Below are positions 36,216 to 45,294 of a stretch of 64,000 nt of DNA, piece after piece. The notes beneath the pieces are model-generated. The model saw nothing but the letters and a program-made list of their open reading frames with translations. It did not search any database and was not told where the DNA came from. The DNA comes from Furfurilactobacillus entadae (GTDB taxonomy: Bacteria > Bacillota > Bacilli > Lactobacillales > Lactobacillaceae): NCBI RefSeq assembly GCF_045862745.1, contig NZ_BQXN01000007.1, forward strand, positions 39,083 through 103,082. The letters run 5' to 3'. Positions within the stretch are counted from its first letter, which is position 1, and every line of letters begins with the position of its first letter. The translations under genes and the position numbers were made by a program.

Positions 36216-36923
36216 ATGAAGGTTATTGTTGTAAAAGATCCTGCAGAGGGCGGGAAGCAAGGATTTCAAGTATTCAAGAATGCGTTAGAAAATGGGGCCA
36301 AGGTGTTTGGCTTGGCAACAGGGAGCACGCCAATTTCAACGTATGACGAAATTACGAGCTCAGATTTGGACTTTAGTAACTGCACATCCGTTAACTTGGA
36401 TGAATACGTGGGCTTAGGCCCTGACCATCCCCAAAGTTACAACTACTTCATGCACGAACACTTCTTTAACAAGAAGCCATTTGCGCACTCATACGTTCCT
36501 GATGGCTTAAACAGTGACGCAGCTGCTGAAACAGCGCGCTACGACCAGATCATCGAAGATAACCCAATTGATTTAGGAATTCTGGGATTGGGTCGTAATG
36601 GGCACATCGGGTTCAACGAACCCGGCACGCCACTGGATTCAACGACGCACGAAGTCATCTTGACGGAATCAACAATTGAAGCAAATGCCCGGTTCTTCGA
36701 TAACGAAGAAGAAGTGCCAAAGCGCGCTTATTCCATGGGAATTGGCTCCATCATGAAGGATAAGCAGATTGTTCTTGAAGCCTACGGTGCTGAAAAGGCT
36801 GATGCCGTTAAGGCCATGATCGAAGGACCAGTAACGCCTGACCTACCAGCGAGTGCATTGCAAAACCATGATGATGTGATCGTGATCCTTGATGAAGCAG
36901 CGGCATCAAAATTAAGCAAATAG
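36216..36923 (+). CDS. nagB: Glucosamine-6-phosphate deaminase
   Basis: Converts glucosamine-6-phosphate to fructose-6-phosphate and ammonia, the reverse direction of GlmS. 235 residues, the short Gram-positive form without the allosteric C-terminus. GLATGSTP, the catalytic LDEY, and GLGRNGHIGFNEPG are present. The ATG at 36216 follows AAGGAG; an upstream GTG at 36198 is rejected. Confidence 0.97.
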   Translation: MKVIVVKDPAEGGKQGFQVFKNALENGAKVFGLATGSTPISTYDEITSSDLDFSNCTSVNLDEYVGLGPDHPQSYNYFMHEHFFNKKPFAHSYVPDGLNSDAAAETARYDQIIEDNPIDLGILGLGRNGHIGFNEPGTPLDSTTHEVILTESTIEANARFFDNEEEVPKRAYSMGIGSIMKDKQIVLEAYGAEKADAVKAMIEGPVTPDLPASALQNHDDVIVILDEAAASKLSK

Positions 36924-36926
36924 CAT

Positions 36927-36959
36927 CAAAAAAAGGAGTCGACATGGTCGGCTCCTTTT
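36927..36959. terminator. Terminator between nagB and the convergent small gene
   Basis: AAAGGAGTCGAC pairs with GTCGGCTCCTTT, with A- and T-runs on the two sides, suiting both strands. Confidence 0.82.
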
Positions 36960-36963
36960 GTGT

Positions 36964-37299
36964 TTAACTGACTTGGTTTTCCGCCAGGATGGCGTCAACA
37001 GTTGCCTGAATGGCATCTGTTTTAAGCCATTCCTGCCATTCTGTCATGTCCCACCCCTGCATTAAGAAATGGTGATTGATGTAATCTTCATACTTGATCA
37101 CGTTGGCAGATTCAGGGATGTTTAACTTTAAAATCCGAACTTCCTTGATGAAGCCGTGTTCCGCAGCATATTCAGCCCGGCCGTTATGAACCGTATTGCC
37201 GATCTCCATGTACCGGGTGCCGTCGTTACGGGTGATTTCTTCAATCATATCCAGGGATTCATGGCCAGGTTGGTCTAATTGTGCAGGTTCTTCTGCCAT
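36964..37299 (-). CDS. Hypothetical 111-residue cytoplasmic protein
   Basis: An acidic, soluble protein without signal or membrane segment; I do not recognise the family. A good GGAGG lies eight bases before the ATG, and the gene has its own place between two terminators, so it is likely real. Its charged N-terminus (MAEEPAQLDQPGHESLDMIE) and Trp-rich C-terminal helix are its only notable features. Confidence 0.75.
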   Translation of the reverse strand: MAEEPAQLDQPGHESLDMIEEITRNDGTRYMEIGNTVHNGRAEYAAEHGFIKEVRILKLNIPESANVIKYEDYINHHFLMQGWDMTEWQEWLKTDAIQATVDAILAENQVS

Positions 37300-37379
37300 T
37301 TTAATGTCCTCCGCTTAAAAAGTCTGTATACCCATTATCGCACGCTTTCTGATGTGTGGGCAGTCTTTTTATGAGGAAA

Positions 37380-37406
37380 CAAAAAACCACCATCTGACGA
37401 TGGTGG
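37380..37406 (-). terminator. Minus-strand terminator-like hairpin
   Basis: CCACCATC (37387-37394) pairs with GATGGTGG (37399-37406); on the minus strand it is followed by six T. No minus-strand gene is evident to its right before 37620, so it may end antisense transcription or an unseen small RNA. Confidence 0.6.
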
Positions 37407-37461
37407 CCGGCATAAGAGAGAAAGAGAATTGATTAGAAGGTAATTACTAAATACCTTACAA

Positions 37462-37592
37462 GAAATAGTTTAGCGGTTGATGTAAGCGCTGTCAATATAA
37501 AATCATAAATTCAGGTAAATTGTTTTTAACTGGAAATAGTTTAGCTCGCTCGAGATGTAAGCGGTTACAAAACGGCGCAAATCGGTTAAAAT
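37462..37592 (+). promoter_or_regulatory. Double-cre promoter of the micropeptide operon
   Basis: Two cre boxes match the consensus at every defined position: TGTAAGCGCTGTCA (37481-37494) and TGTAAGCGGTTACA (37556-37569). Each follows a copy of GAAATAGTTTAGC (37462 and 37533), making a 71-bp-spaced direct repeat. The second cre overlaps a likely -35 TTACAA (37565), with -10 TAAAAT (37587) 16 bases later. Confidence 0.7.
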
Positions 37593-37619
37593 AAAGGTAA
37601 CGAAAGGGGAGATGAGCAT

Positions 37620-37724
37620 ATGGGCTTCCAAGTTGAATTAGCAATTATTGCCGGAATTACGATTGTGATCATGGTTGTGCTGGGTATCGTTGGTCTCCAC
37701 GACGGACGGCACTTACATTCATAA
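37620..37724 (+). CDS. 34-residue membrane micropeptide
   Basis: A short gene beginning at the ATG at 37620 with GGGGAG eight bases upstream. The product is MGFQVELAIIAGITIVIMVV followed by LGIVGLHDGRHLHS: one transmembrane helix (about 6-26) and a short His-rich tail. The strong ribosome site, the two perfect cre boxes upstream, and the co-directional gene 30 bases downstream support a real gene. Function unknown. Confidence 0.65.
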   Translation: MGFQVELAIIAGITIVIMVVLGIVGLHDGRHLHS

Positions 37725-37754
37725 TCGACGCAACTGATGCAAGGGGGTGTTATG

Positions 37755-38459
37755 ATGGGAAAATCACTGAACGGCCGTAAGGTGTTGTTACGATTGATGG
37801 ATGGCCGCCAGTTGATCATTACAATTGAAGACGAAGCACACATTGCGTGGCGGTCACTTGTTGAACCAGAACTGACAAAGACGCACCAGCCATTACAAAT
37901 GACCGTGCTAAACGAAGGACAAGTCAGTTTGAACTGGTCAGGTGATCAAGGGCCGATGAGCCTTGTCTTTGACCTTAATCGCCACACGGTGACCGGAGTT
38001 CAGTTTACGGTTGAAGAACCGACAGCCATTAGTGGGAGCTTGCAATTACTGAATGACGATGAGCGGCCGGATCTGGAGCCATTTACAAACAGCCAGTTAG
38101 TCGTGGCCTTTTGGAATGACTTCTTTAATCGCCACGATGTCACAGCGGTGGCGCGTTATCTAGCGCCCGATTTGATTCAGCATAACCCAAGCATCACGGA
38201 TGGGGCCGATGCCTTGCTCCGGTTCTACGCGCCGTTGTTTGGAACCAACGGGAGCTTGCGGGTCGCGCAACGAACCGTGGTTAGTGTTGGGAGCCGGGAT
38301 GACCTGGTGTACCTCCACGTTATGCGGCAGGATGACCCCGCGGGCGACAAGGTGGCAGAGGTGGACATCTTCCGGGTCCGGGATGAACGGTTGGTTGAGC
38401 ACTGGATCGTTAAACAACCATTTCCCAATCATAGCGCGAATAACCACCCGATGTTTTAA
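37755..38459 (+). CDS. MoaF-like / SnoaL-like two-domain protein
   Basis: A 234-residue soluble protein. The N-terminal about 100 residues (GKSLNGRKVLLRLMDGRQ..., with alternating strands) resemble MoaF-type lipocalin-like domains; the C-terminal 125 residues are a clear SnoaL/NTF2 fold (FWNDFFNRHDVTAVARYLAP, DLIQHNPSITDG). SnoaL proteins act as cyclases, isomerases or simple binding proteins; substrate unknown. The ATG at 37755 follows AGGGGGTG with best spacing; 37752 is possible. Co-transcribed with the micropeptide under carbon catabolite control. Confidence 0.8.
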   Translation: MGKSLNGRKVLLRLMDGRQLIITIEDEAHIAWRSLVEPELTKTHQPLQMTVLNEGQVSLNWSGDQGPMSLVFDLNRHTVTGVQFTVEEPTAISGSLQLLNDDERPDLEPFTNSQLVVAFWNDFFNRHDVTAVARYLAPDLIQHNPSITDGADALLRFYAPLFGTNGSLRVAQRTVVSVGSRDDLVYLHVMRQDDPAGDKVAEVDIFRVRDERLVEHWIVKQPFPNHSANNHPMF

Positions 38460-38471
38460 TTGGTCTACATT

Positions 38472-38509
38472 AAAAGGCAGTTTACTCAAACGAGTAAACT
38501 GCCTTTTTT
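38472..38509 (+). terminator. Terminator of the SnoaL-like gene
   Basis: AAAAGGCAGTTTACTC pairs perfectly with GAGTAAACTGCCTTTT, four-base loop, T-run. Confidence 0.93.
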
Positions 38510-38704
38510 GACGGGATTAATTGATGCCCGACTGAATGGTTTGAATTTAAATGGTCGATTTATTCAAGGATTTTCATATCATCAAGTTGCTTGCATTGAA
38601 CAATTTTGAAAGGAAATCGCGCTCTGAAACGACAAAATGGAGTTGTTATAAGAATTATTATTTCATCATATAATTTATTAAGCTAGAAAGAGTGAGGGGT
38701 TAAC

Positions 38705-41700
38705 ATGAAAATGGCTTCTGAACAGGTGCGACACTTTAAGATGTATAAGCATGGTAAGCAATGGGTGACGGCGGGCATAACGCTATTTTCCATTAGCTTG
38801 ATGGCTTATGGCACGCAAACTGCGCAGGCGGACGAAACGGTGGCACCGGCACAAACGACGGCGAGTGCACCGGCAAACGCGACGGATCAGACCAGCAGTC
38901 AGGCAACGTTAACACCAACATCAGCGGTTTCAACAACGACCGCAACGTCAACTGCAACGGGCACGCCTGCCTCGCAAGCCGCACAGTCATCAGCTTCACA
39001 AGCAGCAACAACGGCCGCTGTAACGCCGAGTCAACGGGCCTCAACACTGCCTGGAAGCGTGGAAGTCACAAAGGATAATTTTGAAGATTACTTTGCCCTG
39101 AATGGGTCCGCTTCATATGATAAAAACACCGGGATTTTGACGTTGACACCGGATGAAAACAACCGGACGGGGAACGCAACGCTTGAAAATAAAATTGATT
39201 TATCCCAAAGCTTTAATTTAGAGGGGCAAATTAACACCGGTTCTAATCCAAAGGGTGCAGACGGCATCGGGTTCGGATTCCATGATGGGGATACGGATAG
39301 CGTTGGTGCCGCCGGAAACGCCATGGGGATCGGTGGCTTAAGCAACGCTTTTGGTTACAAGGTGGACACGTACCACAATGCGTACGGGTCAGAACCCGGT
39401 TACTGGTCAACTGATCCATCGCGGTTTAGTAACGATTCTTTCGGGAGCTTTATGTACACGGATGATAAAAACGTCACCCAAACCTACCAGGATAATCGCA
39501 GCACAAATGATGATGCCAAAGCAGTCGACTACCCAAATGGTCAGTTCCGTGATATTGACGTCAACTACGATGGGGCAACGCACCTCATGACGGTTGACTA
39601 CGACGGGCGAAGCTGGACAACGGACATTACCCGGTGGGGCGATCCAACCAAGGCGTACGCGTTTCTTATCAGCGCGGCCACGGGTGGTTCAAAGAACCTC
39701 CAACAGTACCGACTAATTGAGTTTAACTACGTGGCTAAGGGAACGGTGCACGTGAAGTACGTCGATGACACGGATAATGGCCGTGAAATTATTGATGAAG
39801 ACGAGCTTGATGGTGACGTTGCGGATACGGCGGATGCTGCGTCCACCATTAACCAAGGCATCAAAACGGTGCAGGGGTTAGGCAAGGGCTATCAACACGT
39901 AACCACAATTGCGGATGCAGACACCGAGTATGACAGTGCCACTGGGCAAGTTACGTTTACGACGATTCCTGGTGAGATCATTGTGCACTTCAGCCGCCAG
40001 ACCAGTGCGGTGACTGTTCACTACGTTGATGAGAATGGCACATCACTGGCCGCAGAAACGGTTAACCCAACGTATCCTGACGGCACAAATTACGTTGGTG
40101 ATCGGTACGCAACGACTCAATTAGCATTTCCTGGTTACACGTTTAAAGAAATGGCCACTAACAGCCTTGCGCCAACTGGGACCTTGCCAGACCAAGAGGG
40201 CAGTGTCACGTACGTTTATGTCGCCAATAACGAACACGCCATCGTCACGTACATTGATGACGACACAAACACAACGTTGCACATTGATCCATTGACTGGT
40301 CAGTTCGGCACAACCAGTGATTACCGCACCGCGGCGTCGATCAAGAACTATGAAGATCAGGGATATGAATTGGTGAGTGATGGCTATCCGACCGGTGGGG
40401 TGGTGTATAACCAACCGAATGTGGTCCAGGCCTACGAAGTTCACTTTAAACATGGCACGGTGATTAATGAACCGGAAACAAAACAGGTTACTCAAACCGT
40501 TCACTACGTTTATGAAGACGGCACAACCGCTGCCTCGACGGTGACGGATGTGGTGAACTTCATGCGAACATCCACGACTAACCCAGTAACGGGTGACATT
40601 ACGCATGGTGACTGGGTTCCCGATAACGGGGACACGACGTTTGTAACAAAGACCTCACCAAACATTCCTGGCTACACGCCGGATCAGGCTGCAATCGCTG
40701 AAGTAACCGGGATCACAGCGGATTCTGAGAATCTGGTTCACACGGTAACATACAAGGCCAACGTCGAGCACGCAACGGTGACGTACATCGATGATACCGA
40801 AGGGAAGACACTTCATTCACAGGCACTGACTGGGGCGTATAAGACAACGGATGACTACAAAACGGCTCCGACCATCGCTGGGTACGAAAACCAAGGCTAT
40901 GTCCTTGTGAGTGATAACTACCCAACCGCCGGGGTGGTGTACGACCAACCGGGTGTGACCCAACGGTTTGAGGTGCACTTTGTTCACGGTGTCGCTTTTG
41001 ATGAAAATGACACCAAACAGGTGACCCAAACCGTGCACTATGTTTATGAAGATGGTACGACGGCGGCGCCGACCGTGACGGACACCGTTAACTTCACGCG
41101 GACAATGAGCGTCAACACGGTGACTGGTGAGGTAACACCTGGGTCATGGGTGGCCGATGACGGGAAGACAACGTTTGAAACAAAGGTGTCCCCAGCCATT
41201 ACAGGCTATACACCGGACCAGGCTGCAATCGCTGAAGTGCTGAACGTGACTGCTGATTCTAACGATGAAGTCCACACCGTCGTTTACACAGCAAACACTG
41301 AAAACGCCACCGTGACGTATATTGATGATGTAACGGGAAAGACGTTGTTGACGAAGCCACTTCAGGGTAAATATGGCACTACGGATGAATACCGAACAAC
41401 TGCCCAAATTAATGGTTACAAGGACCACGGGTATGAATTGGTGAGCGATAATTATCCAGCGACCGGGGTCTTCTATAATCAGGGAACCGCCACACCACAA
41501 CAGTTTGTTGTGCACTTGACGCACGGGACGGATACGTATACGCCAGGTGAGAACCCTGAAAACTTAGACCTGACCCATGAAATTCATGAAACAATTCATT
41601 ACGTTTACGCAGACGGGACCACAGCGGCCGATGATAAGGCCGATATTGTTACGTTTACGCGGATCGCAACGTATGACAAAATCACGGGTGAAGTCTTGAG

Positions 41701-42166
41701 TTACAGTCCGTGGGTCGCAGAAAACGATGACACGACGTTTGATGAAAAGCAGTCACCAGAAATTACCGGCTACGTGCCAGATCAAGCCATGATTCCAGAA
41801 ATCACGGGACTAACGGCCGATAGCGCAGACTATGAAGCAACGGTGGTTTATAAGGCAGAACCAACTGAACCAACAGAACCAGCTGGTCCTGATGAACCAG
41901 GAACGTCCGTGGTGCCAGGGGAACCTGGGCAGCCTGAAACACCAGGCGAACCAAGTCTTCCCGGTGAAACACTGACGCCAGGGATAGAATCTGAACCGGA
42001 CGCAAAATCAACGCCAACCACGACGGCCACGAAGTCTGTGGACCAGGATGACTTACCAAAGACGGGTGAACAAGCAGCAGTGGCACCGACCTCGCTTTGG
42101 GGGCTGGTACTACTAGGCGTGGGAACCTTGTTATTTGCTGGTAAACGGAAGAAACATCATAACTAA
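38705..42166 (+). CDS. LPXTG-anchored adhesin: L-type lectin domain plus MucBP/Mub repeats
   Basis: An 1153-residue surface protein. In order: KxYKxGKxW-type signal peptide (KMYKHGKQW at about 12-20, cleavage near AQA-DE at 43), a Thr/Ser/Ala-rich linker to about 115, a bacterial legume-lectin-like domain (about 120-335, with GADGIGFGFHDG), two MucBP-like beta domains (about 345-500), three 178-residue Mub-type repeats (about 510-1050), a Pro-rich wall-spanning segment, and LPKTGEQ with a hydrophobic helix and KRKKHHN tail. Sortase would anchor it to peptidoglycan. It probably binds glycans of host or plant surfaces or other cells; ligand unknown. GAGGGG precedes the ATG. Confidence 0.95.
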   Translation: MKMASEQVRHFKMYKHGKQWVTAGITLFSISLMAYGTQTAQADETVAPAQTTASAPANATDQTSSQATLTPTSAVSTTTATSTATGTPASQAAQSSASQAATTAAVTPSQRASTLPGSVEVTKDNFEDYFALNGSASYDKNTGILTLTPDENNRTGNATLENKIDLSQSFNLEGQINTGSNPKGADGIGFGFHDGDTDSVGAAGNAMGIGGLSNAFGYKVDTYHNAYGSEPGYWSTDPSRFSNDSFGSFMYTDDKNVTQTYQDNRSTNDDAKAVDYPNGQFRDIDVNYDGATHLMTVDYDGRSWTTDITRWGDPTKAYAFLISAATGGSKNLQQYRLIEFNYVAKGTVHVKYVDDTDNGREIIDEDELDGDVADTADAASTINQGIKTVQGLGKGYQHVTTIADADTEYDSATGQVTFTTIPGEIIVHFSRQTSAVTVHYVDENGTSLAAETVNPTYPDGTNYVGDRYATTQLAFPGYTFKEMATNSLAPTGTLPDQEGSVTYVYVANNEHAIVTYIDDDTNTTLHIDPLTGQFGTTSDYRTAASIKNYEDQGYELVSDGYPTGGVVYNQPNVVQAYEVHFKHGTVINEPETKQVTQTVHYVYEDGTTAASTVTDVVNFMRTSTTNPVTGDITHGDWVPDNGDTTFVTKTSPNIPGYTPDQAAIAEVTGITADSENLVHTVTYKANVEHATVTYIDDTEGKTLHSQALTGAYKTTDDYKTAPTIAGYENQGYVLVSDNYPTAGVVYDQPGVTQRFEVHFVHGVAFDENDTKQVTQTVHYVYEDGTTAAPTVTDTVNFTRTMSVNTVTGEVTPGSWVADDGKTTFETKVSPAITGYTPDQAAIAEVLNVTADSNDEVHTVVYTANTENATVTYIDDVTGKTLLTKPLQGKYGTTDEYRTTAQINGYKDHGYELVSDNYPATGVFYNQGTATPQQFVVHLTHGTDTYTPGENPENLDLTHEIHETIHYVYADGTTAADDKADIVTFTRIATYDKITGEVLSYSPWVAENDDTTFDEKQSPEITGYVPDQAMIPEITGLTADSADYEATVVYKAEPTEPTEPAGPDEPGTSVVPGEPGQPETPGEPSLPGETLTPGIESEPDAKSTPTTTATKSVDQDDLPKTGEQAAVAPTSLWGLVLLGVGTLLFAGKRKKHHN
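40235..41851 (+). repeat. Three in-frame 534-bp repeats of the adhesin
   Basis: Repeat units begin at 40235, 40769 and 41303 (H/N-A-x-VTYIDD), exactly 534 bp apart. The first two are close; the third has diverged, especially in its second half. Each has a VTYIDD half and a QTVHYVYEDGTTAA half. Confidence 0.85.
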
Positions 42167-42187
42167 GCATGCGTTGATCGCAGTTAG

Positions 42188-42222
42188 AAAACCACCTCAC
42201 CTAATTTTGGTGAGGTGGTTTT
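42188..42222 (+). terminator. Adhesin terminator
   Basis: AAAACCACCTCACC pairs perfectly with GGTGAGGTGGTTTT. Confidence 0.9.
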
Positions 42223-42304
42223 CTTGGTTAAGCCTTGCGAACAGCTAAAGGCGAAGGACTGTGTTACACTTGCCGAGAACAAGGATCATTTGGGAGGTGT
42301 GTTC

Positions 42305-42478
42305 ATGGAGGATCAGAGTGCTTGGATCATTGATCAGTTGACGGCGTTAAAAACACCAGCTAATGAAGTGGTGATCGAGGCAGCCATTGAGCGGTTAAAG
42401 ACCCAGCAGGATGAAATTGATAGTTTGCGTGGCGCCATGGAGGGAACCTTATGGAGCCCCAAGCAATGGCGAAAGTAA
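42305..42478 (+). CDS. Hypothetical 57-residue protein
   Basis: A small acidic, largely helical protein starting at the ATG at 42305 behind GGGAGGTG. The strong ribosome site and the balanced amino-acid composition support a real gene. The middle (residues about 20-45) could form a short coiled coil. Family and role not recognised; the next gene is MarR-type but 265 bases away. Confidence 0.65.
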   Translation: MEDQSAWIIDQLTALKTPANEVVIEAAIERLKTQQDEIDSLRGAMEGTLWSPKQWRK

Positions 42479-42743
42479 GGTAAAACGAGCTGTGTGGTTA
42501 GCCATACTGATAAAGGTGTCATGTTTAGGTTATTGAGAACTCTGATCCTGCTTCGAGCGGTCGCCACGACCTCTTTTCCTGCGCAGACTTGCGGTTAATG
42601 TCGCAGTGGAACGGCAGAAAACGCGATTTAAAAGTGTTTTTAGTGGGCGTTTGCTCAATCTTGACTATAATTATAGGAATAGAACGACCGGTTGATGGTC
42701 AAGACGCTAACGTCCGACCGCGCTAAGAAGTGGAGGAACAAGA

Positions 42744-43253
42744 ATGGCCGATGAACAAGGATCGGATGAACGTCGTGTAAACGGCTCCCAGCAAAAGACG
42801 GGGGCCATTAACGACGATTTACTCAATGAATCGATTGATGTGTACATTCATTTTTTGAAGTACCTCGATGAATTTGTCTCACGTCCCGCTGAGGAGTATC
42901 ACATCTCATTTGAACAGTATTTGATTTTGCATGATGTTTCGCGTGAGACGGACTTAACCTTGATGGAGATTGCGGCGCGCAGAGCGGTGACGCGGAGTGC
43001 CGTGTCCAGACAGATCCGGACGCTACTCGGGAAGGGACTCATCAAGCAGGTGGCAGACGTAAATGACCGGCGGCGGATGAATCTCAGCTTAACAGCGAAG
43101 GGTGAACAGGCTGAACATGTTATTAGTGAGCGTGTTACCCGGCGATTTACTTCTTGGATCAACGCGTTTGGTGAGGATCAGGCAAAGGAAGTGCTGAAGT
43201 TTATCCGGGCCTTTGGTGATCGGTTTGCCGACGAGAACCATCAGGATAGCTAA
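42744..43253 (+). CDS. MarR-family transcriptional regulator
   Basis: A 169-residue protein with an extended polar N-terminus (about 30 residues) and a MarR winged helix: LTLMEIAARRAVTRSAVSRQ (recognition helix about 85-100) and the wing DVNDRRRMNLSLTAKG. It probably acts as a dimer. Its target is not evident; mntH lies 535 bases downstream on the same strand behind a terminator. GTGGAGG precedes the ATG. Confidence 0.9.
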   Translation: MADEQGSDERRVNGSQQKTGAINDDLLNESIDVYIHFLKYLDEFVSRPAEEYHISFEQYLILHDVSRETDLTLMEIAARRAVTRSAVSRQIRTLLGKGLIKQVADVNDRRRMNLSLTAKGEQAEHVISERVTRRFTSWINAFGEDQAKEVLKFIRAFGDRFADENHQDS

Positions 43254-43381
43254 ACAGTCATGGTCGGCCCGATTGTCAACAGGGCTAATGGTCCCGATTC
43301 GTTGATGATCAACGGCATTTTCGACCGGATTGACACGATGAGTTCGTTTATTGAGACGTGTCATTAATTGAATGCAGCGAT

Positions 43382-43432
43382 TAACACGACGCCTTTTCCT
43401 AAATCATGGGAAAGGGGTCGTGTTATTTTATT
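43382..43432 (+). terminator. marR terminator
   Basis: AACACGACGCCTTTTCC pairs with GGGAAAGGGGTCGTGTT with small mismatches, then a T-rich tail. Confidence 0.78.
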
Positions 43433-43787
43433 GGTCGGCAAATTGAAAAAAGTGAAAAGTTAGTGATGGCGAAACTTTTTTTTAAAAAAAATCAATTGTA
43501 ACCACTTTCAAATGAACGTTGGGGCTTGTAATTTCGGCGGTTTCGGCACATAGTATTACAGGGCTTGAAAGAGTCACAAATTTCTCAAAGACGGAGTGAA
43601 CGTTTGGAATCGGTAAATAAATAAGTTTAACGGGGCCAACGGTCCGATGTTACGTTGAATTAGCAAAAAGCTAATCAAAGCCGCCACTGGGGGATTGATC
43701 TGTTTTTTGATGAAGCAACGCTAGCGACCATCTTTAAAGGATTAGACCTGATTTATCAGGGATCAAAACGGAAAAGAGGGCACGAAC
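43433..43787 (+). other. 355-bp leader/intergenic region before mntH
   Basis: No convincing gene. It holds two small perfect hairpins, ATTAGC/GCTAAT (43659-43675) and CCTGAT/ATCAGG (43747-43760). I looked for the yybP-ykoY manganese riboswitch core and do not see it. A codon frame without a start (about 43665-43820) gives plausible protein text but no initiation site. Confidence 0.4.
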
Positions 43788-45167
43788 ATGAGCAAGAAGC
43801 ACGATAAGAAGCATGGTGATAAAGATCGCTTTGTGAACACCACAGGGGACCATGCCAAAAGTTTAGATGAGGTTAACGGGTCGATCCTCGTGCCACAACA
43901 CGCCGGATATTTCCGGACGTTGATGGCTTATACGGGGCCCGGAGCCTTGATCGCCGTTGGTTACATGGATCCAGGTAACTGGATTACATCAATTGCCGGT
44001 GGGGCACAGTATAAATACGCACTGATCAGTGTGATCCTGATGTCGAGTTTGATTGCGATGTTGCTGCAAGCGATGTCTGCTCGACTGGGAATTGTTACCG
44101 GAAAAGACCTTGCACAGATTACCCGCGAACGAACCTCCAAGGGGATGGGAATCTTCCTGTGGGTCATTACTGAATTAGCCATTATGGCGACCGATGTGGC
44201 CGAAATTATTGGGTCTGGGATCGCGTTAGAATTACTGTTTGGGTTCCCACTAATTGTTGGGTTGATCATTACAGCGTTTGACGTCTTGCTATTATTATTC
44301 TTAATGAAAATGGGCTTCCGGAAAATTGAAGCGGTGGTTGCAACCCTTGTGGCCGTCATTCTGTTTGTTTTCCTATACGAAGTTATCCTGGCCCAGCCAC
44401 ACGTTCCGGAAATTTTGGCCGGTTTCGTCCCACATCCTGGTGAAATGTTGACGCATAAACCAATGCTGTACTTGGCCTTGGGGATCGTGGGGGCAACGGT
44501 TATGCCCCATGACCTGTACCTTGGCTCATCCATTTCACAAACGCGGGCGTTGGATCGGAACGACCGCGATAGCGTGAAAAAGGCCATTCGGTTTACGGTG
44601 GCTGACTCAAACATTCAATTGACGTTAGCCTTTGTGGTTAACTGTTTACTGTTGATCTTGGGGGCCGCACTGTTCTTTGGCACGAAGAGTGATCTCGGGC
44701 GCTTCGTTGACCTTTACAACGCATTGAGCAACTCAAAGATCGTTGGTGCCATTGCGAGTCCAATCCTGAGTATGTTGTTTGCCATTGCCTTACTGGCTTC
44801 TGGTCAAAGTTCAACCATTACCGGGACCCTGGCTGGTCAAATTATCATGGAAGGGTTCATTCACCTGCGGGTACCACTCTGGGCACAACGGTTACTGACC
44901 CGGTTAATGTCCATCACACCGGTGTTGATCTTTGCTGTTATCTACAAGGGTGATGAAGCGAAAATTGAAAACCTGCTGACATTTTCACAGGTATTCTTGA
45001 GTGTCGCATTGCCGTTTGCCATGGTGCCACTAGTTATGTACACCAGTAACGAAAACTTGATGGGTGAGTTTAAAAACAAAGCGTGGGTTAAGTGGACCGC
45101 GTGGTTAGTCACTGCCATCTTAATTATCCTAAACCTCTGGTTGATCGTCGGAGTCTTTACCGGCTGA
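43788..45167 (+). CDS. mntH: NRAMP-family divalent metal (Mn2+) transporter
   Basis: A 459-residue proton-coupled metal importer with about eleven membrane helices. The two unwound metal-binding helices are intact: DPGNW in helix 1 and MPHDLYLGSS in helix 6. The N-terminus is a hydrophilic Lys/His/Asp-rich extension (MSKKHDKKHGDKD) that may bind metal or lipid head groups. Lactobacilli accumulate Mn2+ and often carry several copies. AGAGGG precedes the ATG. Confidence 0.95.
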   Translation: MSKKHDKKHGDKDRFVNTTGDHAKSLDEVNGSILVPQHAGYFRTLMAYTGPGALIAVGYMDPGNWITSIAGGAQYKYALISVILMSSLIAMLLQAMSARLGIVTGKDLAQITRERTSKGMGIFLWVITELAIMATDVAEIIGSGIALELLFGFPLIVGLIITAFDVLLLLFLMKMGFRKIEAVVATLVAVILFVFLYEVILAQPHVPEILAGFVPHPGEMLTHKPMLYLALGIVGATVMPHDLYLGSSISQTRALDRNDRDSVKKAIRFTVADSNIQLTLAFVVNCLLLILGAALFFGTKSDLGRFVDLYNALSNSKIVGAIASPILSMLFAIALLASGQSSTITGTLAGQIIMEGFIHLRVPLWAQRLLTRLMSITPVLIFAVIYKGDEAKIENLLTFSQVFLSVALPFAMVPLVMYTSNENLMGEFKNKAWVKWTAWLVTAILIILNLWLIVGVFTG

Positions 45168-45188
45168 TGAACGCAAATGAGGCGTTAT

Positions 45189-45230
45189 AAACCGTTGTCG
45201 TGATGAAAGATTCACGCCAACGGTTTTTTT
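45189..45230 (+). terminator. mntH terminator
   Basis: AACCGTTG and CGTGA pair with TCACG and CAACGGTT around a short loop, then seven T. Confidence 0.85.
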
Positions 45231-45294
45231 GTGGTGATAATCGTTAACGTAGACGTTTACCACGGTGCGTGGTATGATAATGACGCACCTTTTT

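Noticed and set aside
43260..43367. 35-codon ORF after marR
   Set aside because: No ribosome-binding site and no conserved features; it lies in the marR 3' region before the terminator.
43433..43787. Manganese (yybP-ykoY) riboswitch before mntH
   Set aside because: The long leader made it plausible, but the conserved core sequences were not found; only two small unrelated hairpins are visible.
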